Positions 16,957 through 25,372 of a DNA stretch of 39,813 bases are shown here, one piece after another. A model generated the notes under the pieces. It saw only the letters and a list, made by a program, of their open reading frames with translations, had not been told where the DNA came from and ran no database searches. Within the stretch, counting starts at the first letter, position 1; every line of letters begins with the position of its first letter. The DNA is from Deltaproteobacteria bacterium (GTDB lineage: Bacteria; Myxococcota_A; Polyangia; Nannocystales; Nannocystaceae). The stretch covers positions 1 to 39,813 of the forward strand of contig RFGU01000059.1 of the NCBI GenBank assembly GCA_003696955.1, written 5' to 3'. Made by a program: the position numbers and the translations under genes.

Positions 16957-18504
16957 CTAGGGGCACGGAACCCGGGCGTCGCCTGCGTCGGCGAGGGCGC
17001 GGCAGAAGCGGCTGCCTTCGTCGGTCGGCGCCGCGGCACGCAGCGCGAGCAGCAGCAACGCCGTGGCGGCGCCGGCAAGCCACGCCCTTCGGGCGCGGGG
17101 TGGGTTCCGCGTGGTGCCGGCGGCCGTGCAGAGCACGATGGCCCCGGCGACCGACGCACCCGCGACGAGTGCGGCCGGAAGATGGCCGAGCGCCGTGGGC
17201 ACCTCGACCCCACTGCGTGCGAGGGGCACGAGCAGGTCCGACCATGGATCGCCGAAGGCGGGCAGATGGGGCAGGACACTGGCGGCGGTCCCGCAGATGG
17301 CGATCCCGGCGGTCGCGGCGGCACCGGCGAGGAAGGCCACGGCGGGGCGACGGCGAAGCAAGGGCAGATTTTCGGCCAGGTTGGGCACGAACAAGGGCAT
17401 GGCCGCCACGATGTAGCGCGGACCCACGCGGAATCCGCCCGTCTGGGCCAGGCCGAGCAGCACCGCTACGGCCACGAGGGGGAGGAAGCGGGCCGAGGGT
17501 GCTTCGTGGTCCGCCACCGGCCGCCGGCTCCACACGCCGAGCACGAGGAGTGGACACACGGTGAGCAGGCCGCCGCTCGGCGAGAGCACGTGCGCGTAGA
17601 GCGAGTGTAGCGTGGGTAGGCCGAACCCGAGCACGCCGCGGGCGTGGATCTCGGCGAACTCGGGGCGCAGGGCGTGGTGGTAACCCGTGCGCCAGATGCC
17701 GCCGAAGGCGTGGAGGTGGTAGCCCGCGAGGGCGGCGGCCGGCCCCATTGCGCCGACGAGGCCGGCGACGAGCCGGATCCGCGCGCGGCGTTCGATCCAC
17801 GCACGGCCGAACACGGCGAGTGCAAGCGGCAGGCAGAAGGCGGCCGCCGTGTATTCGACGCACACCGAAAGCCCCGCACAGAGCCCGGCGGCGGCGGGTG
17901 CGGCCAGTCCCTCGCGCCGAGGGCTGCCGAGCCGGTAGGCGCCGTACACCAGCAGGGCCGCGAGGGCGTGCCCGTAGAACACCTTCGCGTAGGGCCAAAG
18001 GGGCGAGGCCAGGAAGACGAGCACCGTGGCAGCGCGACGATCTCGGCGGCGCTCGGGCGATGCATCGGGAAGTCGACACAACCAAAGGAGGAGGAGGACG
18101 GCCGGTAACGTGGCCCCGACGATCCGCGAGAGGATTCGGTGGGTGCGGTCGGGCGCTTCGGCGTGGCGTGCGACGAGCCACGTGGCAGCGGCTACGAACG
18201 TCGTGCCGGGAGCCTTGTTCGGATAGCGCCGACCGTCGGCGCCCCGTGACACGTCCATCCCTGGATCGAGGTGGGCGACGCTCGGCGCGTCGAGGTCGAG
18301 CCGACCGTCTTCGACCAGGGCACGGCCGGCGAGCAGACGTGGACGCTCGTTGTGGCTTACGAATCCCGCCGGCGCCGGAAGCGCCCACGACAGGAGGAAC
18401 AGGCACAGGGCGCACAGGAGGGCCCCTCGGTCGAGGCGGCGATCCACGGGGTGTTCGAGCGTACCGGATACTCCGCCCGCCCGCGTGGGCGGCCCCGTCG
18501 CCAT
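16957..18504 (-). CDS. Polytopic membrane protein, GT-C/PMT-like
   Basis: The product (515 aa from the ATG at 18504) has about ten to twelve hydrophobic helices and resembles bacterial integral membrane proteins related to family 39 (PMT/ArnT-like) glycosyltransferases. The N-terminal loop contains HNERPRLLAGRALVEDGRLDLD and DGRRYPNKAPGTTFVAAATW, a conserved N-K-x-P-G arrangement in that group. The Glu/Arg pair after the first helix fits the usual catalytic loop position. Whether it transfers a sugar is unproven. A GTG at 18447 (VDRRLDRGALLCALC) is an attractive alternative start. It begins just before the first helix and has TACGCT 10 nt upstream, whereas the ATG at 18504 sits only 2 nt from a TATAAC hexamer. 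The gene is divergent from the small Cys-Gly lipoprotein gene and converges on the tandem-paralogue pair. Confidence 0.75.
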   Translation of the reverse strand: MATGPPTRAGGVSGTLEHPVDRRLDRGALLCALCLFLLSWALPAPAGFVSHNERPRLLAGRALVEDGRLDLDAPSVAHLDPGMDVSRGADGRRYPNKAPGTTFVAAATWLVARHAEAPDRTHRILSRIVGATLPAVLLLLWLCRLPDASPERRRDRRAATVLVFLASPLWPYAKVFYGHALAALLVYGAYRLGSPRREGLAAPAAAGLCAGLSVCVEYTAAAFCLPLALAVFGRAWIERRARIRLVAGLVGAMGPAAALAGYHLHAFGGIWRTGYHHALRPEFAEIHARGVLGFGLPTLHSLYAHVLSPSGGLLTVCPLLVLGVWSRRPVADHEAPSARFLPLVAVAVLLGLAQTGGFRVGPRYIVAAMPLFVPNLAENLPLLRRRPAVAFLAGAAATAGIAICGTAASVLPHLPAFGDPWSDLLVPLARSGVEVPTALGHLPAALVAGASVAGAIVLCTAAGTTRNPPRARRAWLAGAATALLLLALRAAAPTDEGSRFCRALADAGDARVPCP

Positions 18505-18514
18505 CCGTTATACT
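18458..18514. promoter_or_regulatory. Divergent promoter region
   Basis: On the plus strand TATACT (18509-18514) is a strong -10 for the small lipoprotein. On the minus strand TATAAC (18512-18507) and TACGCT (18463-18458) are candidate -10 boxes for the membrane-protein gene. The two A+T-rich hexamers at 18507-18514 overlap, so the two directions may compete for polymerase. Confidence 0.45.
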
Positions 18515-18547
18515 GCCCCCCTTCCAGCCCGTTTCGAGGAGCACGCC

Positions 18548-18904
18548 ATGGATCTTCGCACGATCTCCGCCACCGTTTCCCTGCTCGCCCTTGCCGCCGG
18601 CGTGAACGCCTGCGACGACAAGAAGGATGCTCCGCCGGCGGCGTCGAAGGACTCCGCGTCGGGCAAGGCTGCGAATGCCGAACCGGCCGGACCCCCCGCG
18701 CCGAGCAAGGCCGCGCCGAGCGAGGCTCCGCCGAGCGAGGCCGCACCGGCCAAGGCCGCGCCGGCCGACGCCAAGGAGGCCACGCCGGCCGCGGCCGGCA
18801 AGGAGGAGGCGGGGGAGATGGCCTGTGGCGAGGGCAAGTGTGGCGAGGGGATGTGCGGCGGTGGCCACAAGGCCGACGGGGCCGAGGACGGCAAGAAGTC
18901 CTAG
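18548..18904 (+). CDS. Small lipoprotein with EGKCG-type Cys-Gly repeats
   Basis: The 118-aa product has a signal peptide with a lipobox-like end, ALAAGVNAC (Cys 22), then about 65 residues of Ala/Lys/Pro/Glu-rich linker. The tail is MACGEGKCGEGMCGGGH (residues 91-107), in which three Cys are spaced five residues apart within G-E-G-K-C-G-E-G repeats, and it ends in a charged stretch. Such repeats occur in HvfA-type precursors, ribosomally made peptides whose Cys are modified by MNIO (DUF692) enzymes to bind copper. No MNIO enzyme or partner gene lies beside it here, so it may simply be an unmodified metal-binding lipoprotein. The ATG follows GAGGA at a 7-nt spacing, and TATACT lies 33 nt upstream. 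Neighbours give no further clue. Confidence 0.8.
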   Translation: MDLRTISATVSLLALAAGVNACDDKKDAPPAASKDSASGKAANAEPAGPPAPSKAAPSEAPPSEAAPAKAAPADAKEATPAAAGKEEAGEMACGEGKCGEGMCGGGHKADGAEDGKKS

Positions 18905-19028
18905 GTAGACGCGAGCCTTCGGTGCCCATCGTCCGTGCCGGAGCGACCCGCGCCGGCGCTTCCGACGTGCGCGCGCATCCGTCGTCCGAAGCTGCGCGGA
19001 CCCGACCGCGCTTGCACGTGCTCGCATC

Positions 19029-20567
19029 GTGGGGCATGTCCACGGCCACGTGGCGGCACTTGCCAAGGTCCTGCTCGGGGTTCCCCTCGAAGCCCCACTC
19101 GCACTCGATCCGGGCACGTCGGTGGACCGGGTGGTCGTGGATTCCCGGGAGGCGGGCCCCGGCGCGTTGTTCGTCGCCCGCCGCGGCGTCCACGACGATG
19201 GCCACCGTTTCGTCGAGGCCGCGCTCGCGGCCGGTGCCGTGGCCGCGTTGGTGGCCCCGGGCCGCGTGGCGAGGGACCTGCGCGTCCTCGAGACGCCCGA
19301 CCCGGAAGGGGCCCTCGCCACCGTCGCGGCCAACGTGTGCGAAAGGCCCGCCGAGGCCCTGCGCATCGCCGGCGTGACCGGCACCAACGGCAAGACGACC
19401 GTGGCCCACGTGTGCGGGCAGCTCCTCCAAGCCTGCGGCGAGCGCATCGTCCGGCTCGGCACGTGCGGCGACCTGGTGGTCGACGAGGTGCTGCCTGCTT
19501 CGTTCACGACGCCGTTTCCCCCCGTATTGCATGAAAGACTGCGCGCGGGGTTGGAACGAAAGGCCACCTGCGCCGTGCTCGAGGTGTCGAGCCACGCCCT
19601 CGACCAGCGGCGTGTCGCCGAGGTGCCGTTTGCCGCCGTGGCCCTGTCGAACTTCGGCCGCGATCATCTCGACTACCATGGCGACGAGGCATCCTACCTC
19701 GCCGCGAAGTTGCGCCTCGCGGGTGAGCACCTCGTCCCCGGTGGGTTGGCGGTGGCGGCGACGTCGGCCGGGGAGGCGGCCCGGCGTTTCCTCGAAGCGG
19801 CGCGGGGGCGGACGGACAGGGCGTGGACCTGTGGCACGCTCCCCGGGGCCACGATCCGCGCAGAAGACGTGCGCTACGGTCCGGATGGCACGTCGTGGAC
19901 GCTGGTCACCCCCATGGGGCGAAGGCCGGTGCGCGCTGGGCTCGTCGGCCCGTACAACGTGGACAACGTTCTCGTGGCCGTCGGCCTTGCCCTCGGGCTC
20001 GGCATGCCGTTTTCCAAGGTGGCCGCTGCCGTCGAGCGGGTCACGGCTCCGCCGGGCCGGCTCGAACGGGTGCAGGTCCCCGGGGTGGCGGGCCCGCGGG
20101 TGTACGTGGACTACGCCCACACGCCCGACGCCGTGGCGCGGGTCCTTGGCGCCGTGCGGCCCCACGTCGCGGGACGCCTGTTCGTGGTCCTCGGGTGCGG
20201 CGGCGACCGGGACGCGGGAAAGCGCCCGGTGATGGGGCAGGTGGCGGCCGAGGGCGCGGACCGACTCTACGCCACGAGCGACAACCCGCGTACCGAGGAT
20301 CCGGAGCGCATCCTCGACGCCATGGTGGCCGGCGTGTCCCCCCATCGGCGGGCCGCCGTCGTGCGACGGGTCGACCGCGGGCGGGCCATCGCCGAGGCGA
20401 TCGCCGACGCGAACGAGGAGGACACGGTCCTCGTGCTCGGCAAGGGCCACGAGACGACGCAGGACCTCGGCGATCGGGTCGTCCCGTTCGACGACCGGGA
20501 GCACGCCCGTGCCGCCCTCGCGCGGCGCAGCGCTCACGCGACATCCGGGACCGGAGAACCCCGATGA
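19029..20567 (+). CDS. murE: UDP-N-acetylmuramyl-tripeptide synthetase MurE
   Basis: MurE adds the third amino acid to UDP-MurNAc-L-Ala-D-Glu in cytoplasmic peptidoglycan synthesis. The 512-aa product shows the N-terminal DSREAGPGALFVARRG (UDP-binding), the ATP loop GVTGTNGKTT (115-124), TTPFPPVLHERL, EVSSHALDQRR, SNFGRDHLDYHG, the carbamylated-Lys region SYLAAKLRL, VDYAHTPDAV, GCGGDRDAGKRPVMG, and DNPRTEDP at 418-425. The D-N-P-R motif is the meso-diaminopimelate-specific form. Then comes GKGHETTQ. The gene stands alone instead of in a dcw cluster. The start is uncertain: GTG 19029 lacks a visible ribosome site, and another in-frame GTG follows at 19050. It converges on the kinase gene. Confidence 0.95.
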   Translation: MGHVHGHVAALAKVLLGVPLEAPLALDPGTSVDRVVVDSREAGPGALFVARRGVHDDGHRFVEAALAAGAVAALVAPGRVARDLRVLETPDPEGALATVAANVCERPAEALRIAGVTGTNGKTTVAHVCGQLLQACGERIVRLGTCGDLVVDEVLPASFTTPFPPVLHERLRAGLERKATCAVLEVSSHALDQRRVAEVPFAAVALSNFGRDHLDYHGDEASYLAAKLRLAGEHLVPGGLAVAATSAGEAARRFLEAARGRTDRAWTCGTLPGATIRAEDVRYGPDGTSWTLVTPMGRRPVRAGLVGPYNVDNVLVAVGLALGLGMPFSKVAAAVERVTAPPGRLERVQVPGVAGPRVYVDYAHTPDAVARVLGAVRPHVAGRLFVVLGCGGDRDAGKRPVMGQVAAEGADRLYATSDNPRTEDPERILDAMVAGVSPHRRAAVVRRVDRGRAIAEAIADANEEDTVLVLGKGHETTQDLGDRVVPFDDREHARAALARRSAHATSGTGEPR

Positions 20568-20581
20568 CCTACGGGGGCCCC

Positions 20582-20609
20582 GCGGCCTGGTGGCATGCCC
20601 AAAGGCCGC
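20582..20609. terminator. Hairpin between convergent murE and kinase genes
   Basis: GCGGCCT (20582-20588) and AGGCCGC (20603-20609) form a perfect 7-bp stem with a 14-nt loop that itself contains the palindrome GGCATGCC. It fills the 41-bp convergent gap. No T-tract is present. Confidence 0.45.
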
Positions 20610-22795
20610 TAACGTCCCAGCTTGTCCTCTATCCGTTCGAGTCGTTTCCGGGCGGCGCCGTACCCGAGTTCGACGGCGCGCCGGTAGGCCCGCTCGGCGT
20701 CGGCGTAGCGCAGCGCGCGGAAGTAGGCGTCGCCGAGGCGCGTCCACACGCCGCCCGACCGAGGTGCGCGGCGGGTGGCGCGCTCGAGGAGCTTGGCGGC
20801 CCGTTCGTACCTGCCGCGCTCGAAGGCGACGTCCGCGAGCCCGACGACGGCGTCCACGCTGCGGGGGTCGTGGGTGAGGGCGCGCTCGAAGGCGCGCTCG
20901 GCCTCGGCGAGACGCCCAGCGGCGAGGTGCCGTCGGCCCTCACGTGTGGCCCGCCTTGCGGCGGCGGGGTCCCGCTTCGGGCCTCCGGCGGTACCCGACG
21001 GCGCCTGCGCATCGGCCGCCTCCGCCCCCGCCGCCAGCCGGGCGTCCTCGATCTCCGGCGACGCCCCCGCCTTCGCGCCGGGGCGGACATCCGTCGCGGG
21101 ATTTGGCGCCGTGCGGCGCGCCTGCGATCGCGCGAAGCGCTCGGCGAGCCGCCGTGTGCTCGGCGGCACCTCGGGGACGGACGCCATGGTCGCCTCGAGG
21201 CGCTCCACGGCTTCGGCGGGGTCCTCCTCCTCGGCCAAGGGGCGGATGAAGGCGACGGCGCCGAGTTCGGCCGGCGTGAACGTACCGCGCTCGGCCCGCT
21301 CGGCGAGGAGGGCGAGCTGCGCGGGCGTCACGAAGGCGCGTTGGCGAGCCTTGGGATGGTCCGGCTCGAACAAAAGGGCCATCGTGTAGAACTCCGCGGC
21401 GAAGGGCCGTCCGTCGGGCAGATCCCAGTAACGGTCGCCGAGGCCTACCAGCGTGGTCGCAAAGTCCGTGCGGAGTTGGCGGGCACGCTGCCTTGCGTAT
21501 TCGGTGTCCTCGTCGAGACGCTCCAGCCGTCGCACGATGCGATAGGCCGTGGGCCCTTCGGGATCCTCGGGCGGTGGGTAGACGAAGGCCGCAGCGGCGG
21601 CGGCGTCCTTGGCTTCGCGCACCAGGGTCTCCGCGGGGGCGTGGGCCTCGGCGGTGGGCGCCGGCGTCCGCACGATGGCATAGGCGGCTGCCGAAAGACC
21701 GATGGCCGCGGCCGCGGCACCGGCGACGAGCATGCGGCGGCTGCGGGCCAAGAGGCCCTCGGCGAGGACCTCGGAGGGATCGTGGTGCAGCGCCAGCAGC
21801 GGCTCCCGTCGTTCGGGCGCAACGTCCGGTAGCGGCAGGTCGTCCCACGGGGTCTCGATGCCGAGTTCGAGCTGAACTTCGCAGACGGCCGCTTCGAGGT
21901 CGATCGCGTCGGCGAAGCGGTCCTGCGGCTCCTTGGCGAGCATGCGCTGGACGAGGGCGTCGAGGGCGCGCGGGCAGGCGTCGCCGATGCGCTCGCGCAG
22001 GGCTACGGGTTCACGGGAGACGTGGGAGCGGAGAACCTCGTCCACCGTTGGATCCATGAACGGAGGCTCTCCGCACATGAGCTCGTAGGCCACGCACCCG
22101 AGGGCGTAGATGTCGGATCGGCCGTCGAACGGAAGTCCGAGGCATACCTCCGGCGCCATGTAGTGGGGCGAGCCGGCGAGATCGTGCTCCTCCACCCGTC
22201 CCCCCCGCAGGAAGCGCGCCAGACCGAAATCGACGATCTTGACCCAGTCGGCGCGTCCGTCGTCCCGGCGACACACCAGGATGTTCTCCGGCTTGACGTC
22301 GCGATGCACGATGCCCGCACGATGGGCGGCAGCGAGACCCCGCGCAGTTTGGCGGAGGATCGCCAGCAGGCGGGGGATTGCCATGGGCGCATCGTCGATC
22401 TCGTCGACGAGGGCGTGCCCGTCGAGCAACTCCATGGTGAACATCAACCGGCCGTCCGGAAGCTCGCCGAAATCGTAGATCTCGACGATGTTCTCGGCGC
22501 CGATGGTGGAGGCCGCCCGAGCCTCGTCCCGGAACTTGTCGGCGAGTTCGGGGGCCTCGTTTCGCCGGACGCGCAGCACCTTGAGGGCGGCGCGACGGGC
22601 GATGTCGAGGTGCTCGACCTCGTAGACCACCCCCATGCCGCCCTCCCCGAGCCACCGGACGATCCGATAACGGGTTCCGGGAACCACTCGACCGGGAGAG
22701 AGGCGGATGAGGGATCCGTGTCGCCCCGCGTCGGCGGGCTCACGGTCGGTCACCACGACGGGGCGCGGTGGCTCGCGTTCGGCGGTCGCGGTCAC
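20609..22795 (-). CDS. Hanks-type serine/threonine kinase with TPR domain
   Basis: The 728-aa product (from GTG 22795) is a membrane-anchored protein kinase. Residues about 42-310 hold the catalytic domain: glycine loop LGEGGMGVVYEVE (49-61), catalytic Lys 72 in ALKVL, HRDVKPEN (164-171), metal-binding DFG (189-191), and MAPEV in the activation segment. A single membrane helix lies at about 355-376, so the kinase faces the cytoplasm. The remaining 350 residues, outside the membrane, end with TPR-like repeats such as GRLAEAERAFERALTHDP and GRYERAAKLLERATRRAP. Kinase plus TPR is a common myxobacterial architecture. A TTG four codons upstream (22807) is also possible; GTG was preferred because TATGCT lies 11 nt before it. 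The nearest phosphatase gene in the window is the PP2C at 595-1371. Confidence 0.93.
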   Translation of the reverse strand: MTATAEREPPRPVVVTDREPADAGRHGSLIRLSPGRVVPGTRYRIVRWLGEGGMGVVYEVEHLDIARRAALKVLRVRRNEAPELADKFRDEARAASTIGAENIVEIYDFGELPDGRLMFTMELLDGHALVDEIDDAPMAIPRLLAILRQTARGLAAAHRAGIVHRDVKPENILVCRRDDGRADWVKIVDFGLARFLRGGRVEEHDLAGSPHYMAPEVCLGLPFDGRSDIYALGCVAYELMCGEPPFMDPTVDEVLRSHVSREPVALRERIGDACPRALDALVQRMLAKEPQDRFADAIDLEAAVCEVQLELGIETPWDDLPLPDVAPERREPLLALHHDPSEVLAEGLLARSRRMLVAGAAAAAIGLSAAAYAIVRTPAPTAEAHAPAETLVREAKDAAAAAAFVYPPPEDPEGPTAYRIVRRLERLDEDTEYARQRARQLRTDFATTLVGLGDRYWDLPDGRPFAAEFYTMALLFEPDHPKARQRAFVTPAQLALLAERAERGTFTPAELGAVAFIRPLAEEEDPAEAVERLEATMASVPEVPPSTRRLAERFARSQARRTAPNPATDVRPGAKAGASPEIEDARLAAGAEAADAQAPSGTAGGPKRDPAAARRATREGRRHLAAGRLAEAERAFERALTHDPRSVDAVVGLADVAFERGRYERAAKLLERATRRAPRSGGVWTRLGDAYFRALRYADAERAYRRAVELGYGAARKRLERIEDKLGR

Positions 22796-22806
22796 GGGGC
22801 GATCCA

Positions 22807-22812
22807 AGCATA
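22807..22812 (-). promoter_or_regulatory. Candidate -10 of the kinase gene
   Basis: TATGCT on the minus strand ends 11 nt before the GTG at 22795. It would give a leader of only a few nucleotides. No good -35 is evident at 16-18 bp. Confidence 0.4.
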
Positions 22813-22935
22813 ATGCGTCGCGGGACCCCCGTCCGGTTCAATCTGGAGCCGACCTGGCCTTTGGCGGGCGCCGAGCGGCCCAGATCGCCCCGCGGCCGCG
22901 CGCTCGGCCGCAGGATGGAGTATGAAGGCATCCGG

Positions 22936-23892
22936 ATGCGCGACCTTCGGGCCACCTTCCTCCTCGCCTGCACCGTGGCGGTCCCGCCGGCCTCCGTGTG
23001 GGCGGCCTCGGCGGATCCATCGTTCGCCGTCGCGCCGGTTCGGGTCGAAGGTGCGGGCCCACGGCAGGCGGTCGTTGCCGAACGGGTCGCGAGGGCCGCC
23101 TCGGAGGGGGTTGCGCGCCTTCCGGGCGCCACCGTCGTGTCCTTGGACGTGGACGAGGACTGCACCACCGCCGCATGTCGCCTCGATGGCGCGAAATCGC
23201 TCGGTGCTCGATGGTTGCTCGACGTGGACGTGACGGTCGAGGACCGGGACTACCAGGTGCACCTGGCCGTGCGTGACGCCGAGGGCAAGGTGCCCGACGT
23301 CCGCGAGTCGTTCGAGTGCCAGATCTGCGGGATCGAGGAACTCGGCGAGCGCACGGCGGCCGTGGCGGCGAAGCTCGTCGAGGCGGTCGCGGCCCAGGAC
23401 GCCGGGGCCGGCACGGTGCAGGTCCGCACGACGCCACCGGGGGCGCAGGTTGCGGTGGACGGCACGTCGGTGGGAACCACCCCCCTTCGGCTCGAGCTTT
23501 CGCCGGGCGAGCACAGGGTGCGGATCGAACGGGAGGGGCATGCCGCCGTGGAGCGCACCGTCGTGGTCCCGGCCGGTGGTGAGGTGACGATGGACGTCCC
23601 GCTGATCCCCACGGTACAGGCGCGCTCCTGGCGGCGCCCCGCGGGGATCGCGGCGGTCACCGTGGGTGGCGCGGCGTTCGTGGCCGGGGTCGTGCTGCTC
23701 GCCCTCGACGGGCGACCCTACCGCGGCCGGTGCAGTGGAGCCGACGTGGATGCCGACGGAGATTGTAGGTTTCAGTACGACACCATCGCCGGTGGTGCGA
23801 CACTGGCGGTGGCCGGCACGGCGGCCGTGACGTCCGGCATCTTTTGGTTGGTGGCCCAGAAGGTCGCCCAGGGCCGACGGACCCGACGGTGA
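22936..23892 (+). CDS. PEGA-domain membrane protein
   Basis: The 318-aa product has an N-terminal signal-like segment (MRDLRATFLLACTVAVPPASVWA). About 130 residues of alpha/beta type follow, containing ARLPGATVVSLDVDEDC and a Cys-rich SFECQICGIEEL; these resemble proteins that estimate a combined score before a PEGA domain in myxobacteria. A PEGA domain lies at about 159-222 (GTVQVRTTPPGAQVAVDG, TPLRLELSPGEHRVRIEREG), a beta-sandwich found in cell-surface proteins. Two membrane helices follow at about 235-255 and 290-310, with a small Cys/Asp loop between them (GRCSGADVDADGDC). The ATG at 22936 has AAGG 7 nt upstream. It is divergent from the kinase gene across a 140-bp gap. The function is unknown; PEGA proteins are often next to kinases in myxobacteria, which fits here. 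Confidence 0.82.
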   Translation: MRDLRATFLLACTVAVPPASVWAASADPSFAVAPVRVEGAGPRQAVVAERVARAASEGVARLPGATVVSLDVDEDCTTAACRLDGAKSLGARWLLDVDVTVEDRDYQVHLAVRDAEGKVPDVRESFECQICGIEELGERTAAVAAKLVEAVAAQDAGAGTVQVRTTPPGAQVAVDGTSVGTTPLRLELSPGEHRVRIEREGHAAVERTVVVPAGGEVTMDVPLIPTVQARSWRRPAGIAAVTVGGAAFVAGVVLLALDGRPYRGRCSGADVDADGDCRFQYDTIAGGATLAVAGTAAVTSGIFWLVAQKVAQGRRTRR

Positions 23893-23925
23893 GGTCCGGT
23901 TCACTGCGCAGGCGGCGACCCGCCG

Positions 23926-23982
23926 AAGTGCCGGCGTGCGTGCTGGCGGCACTTGACGTACGCGGCCACCGACAACCATGCT
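23926..23982 (+). promoter_or_regulatory. Dyad and promoter before the zincin-like gene
   Basis: AAGTGCCG (23926-23933) and CGGCACTT (23947-23954) form a perfect 8-bp stem with a 13-nt loop. Its right arm overlaps TTGACG (23953-23958, -35), which is followed after 18 bp by CATGCT (23977-23982, -10). The dyad could terminate the PEGA transcript or be an operator for the next gene. Confidence 0.45.
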
Positions 23983-23985
23983 GAC

Positions 23986-25305
23986 GTGGTGCGTACCTTC
24001 GCCTTTGCTTCCATCTTCACCGTCGGACTGGCCGTCGCTCCCTCGACCGGTCACGGCGCACCCGCCGGTGACCTCGACTGGACAGGGCGTCCGATCACGG
24101 CCCCCGACTACGATCCCGAGGTCATCGGCATCGGCCACACGGACCCGGGCCTTCCGGCGTTCGACAGCCCCACGATTCTGTTCACGAACTTCGACGGCGC
24201 CGACCTGAACTCGGGTTGCGGCAACGATCCGCGCAACAACTGCTCGGTGCTCTCCTTCCAGTTCGGCGGCAAGATCCTGCCGTACTCGGGGGATGCGGCC
24301 GAGCGTGCGTCCATCGTGCAGGCGGTGCGCAAGGACGTGGAGGACTTCGGCGTCATCGTGCTCGGCGAGCGGCCTCCGGACAACCAGCCGTACGCCATGG
24401 TGCTCGTGGGCAACTCGGCCGTCGGTGGCGTCAGCGAGCACGGCTTCGCCGGTGTCGCCCCCACCATCGACTGCGGCAACACGAATCCCTACATCACGAG
24501 CTTCGCCCTCGAGGTCGGCGGGGTCAACTCCATGGCGACGGTGATCAACCAGGAGGCGGCCCACACGTGGGGACTCGAGCACGTCAACAATCCGGCCGAC
24601 AATCTGCACCCCGTATCGGGAGGTCACCCCGACCCGAAGTACACCGACTCCTGCGACAAGATCGTCGCCAACACCGATCTCGATCCCGCCAACGGGCAGT
24701 GCAACGCGGTCCACACCATGTTCTGCAATGCGGGGTACCAGAACTCCTACCAGGAGATGCTTGCCCTCTTCGGGCCGCCGATCCCCGACGACGTCGCGCC
24801 GAGCGTGACCATCGACAATCCCGGTGAGGGCGACGTGCTCGATTGTCCGGTCGAGTTCGACCTGGTGGTGACGCTCGACGACGATCGTCGGCCCCAGACG
24901 ATGTCGACGACGATCTACCTCGACGACCAGGAGGTGCTGTCGGGCTTGTTCATCGATTCCACGTTGTCGTTTCCGGTCAGCGGCGGCATCGCTCCGGGGA
25001 TGCACACGTTCCGCGTGGAGATCGAGGACGAGTCCGGGAACCCGGCATCGGCCGAGGTGAACTTCGAGGTGGCGACCAATCCCGGCGACCCCATGTGCGC
25101 GGCGGCACCCGATCCCACGGACGGCACGACCGCGGGCGACGTAGGGACCGACGGCGGGACCGACGGCGGGACGGCGGGCGCGAATGGGGGCTCCGACGAA
25201 GGTTGCGGGTGCCGCACGTCCCATGGCGGTCCAGCAGGTCCGATGGGCGCCTTCGTATCGTGCCTGTTCGTGGGGGTGGCCATCCGTCGTCGGCGCGGGG
25301 CTTGA
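23986..25305 (+). CDS. Secreted zincin-like protein with MYXO-CTERM tail
   Basis: The product is 439 aa from GTG 23986 (GTG 23989 is equally possible, with CATGCT 6 nt upstream). A signal peptide is followed by a domain that carries NQEAAHTWGLEHV (Q189 to H199), a zincin-type H-E-x-x-H-x-x-G-x-x-H in which the first His is Gln. Glu, the second and third His and the Gly are kept. A beta-sandwich region of the Big/cadherin sort follows (VTIDNPGEGDVLDC, VEIEDESGNPASAEV). After an Asp/Gly/Thr linker the protein ends with GCGCRTSHGGPAGPMGAF, a membrane helix and RRRRGA. That is the layout of a MYXO-CTERM sorting tail, which places mature protein on the cell surface. It may be a protease-like protein with lost or altered metal binding. 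Confidence 0.83.
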   Translation: MVRTFAFASIFTVGLAVAPSTGHGAPAGDLDWTGRPITAPDYDPEVIGIGHTDPGLPAFDSPTILFTNFDGADLNSGCGNDPRNNCSVLSFQFGGKILPYSGDAAERASIVQAVRKDVEDFGVIVLGERPPDNQPYAMVLVGNSAVGGVSEHGFAGVAPTIDCGNTNPYITSFALEVGGVNSMATVINQEAAHTWGLEHVNNPADNLHPVSGGHPDPKYTDSCDKIVANTDLDPANGQCNAVHTMFCNAGYQNSYQEMLALFGPPIPDDVAPSVTIDNPGEGDVLDCPVEFDLVVTLDDDRRPQTMSTTIYLDDQEVLSGLFIDSTLSFPVSGGIAPGMHTFRVEIEDESGNPASAEVNFEVATNPGDPMCAAAPDPTDGTTAGDVGTDGGTDGGTAGANGGSDEGCGCRTSHGGPAGPMGAFVSCLFVGVAIRRRRGA

Positions 25306-25372
25306 GGCGAACCCGCATCGCCGCCGGGCAGATCCGGCGCCCCGTCGATCCGGGGTTCCATGCCCCCGTTTC

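Noticed and set aside
25129..25190. Tandem GGGACCGACGGC-type repeat as a mobile or regulatory repeat
   Set aside because: It encodes the Gly/Thr/Asp linker before the MYXO-CTERM tail and is explained by coding low complexity.
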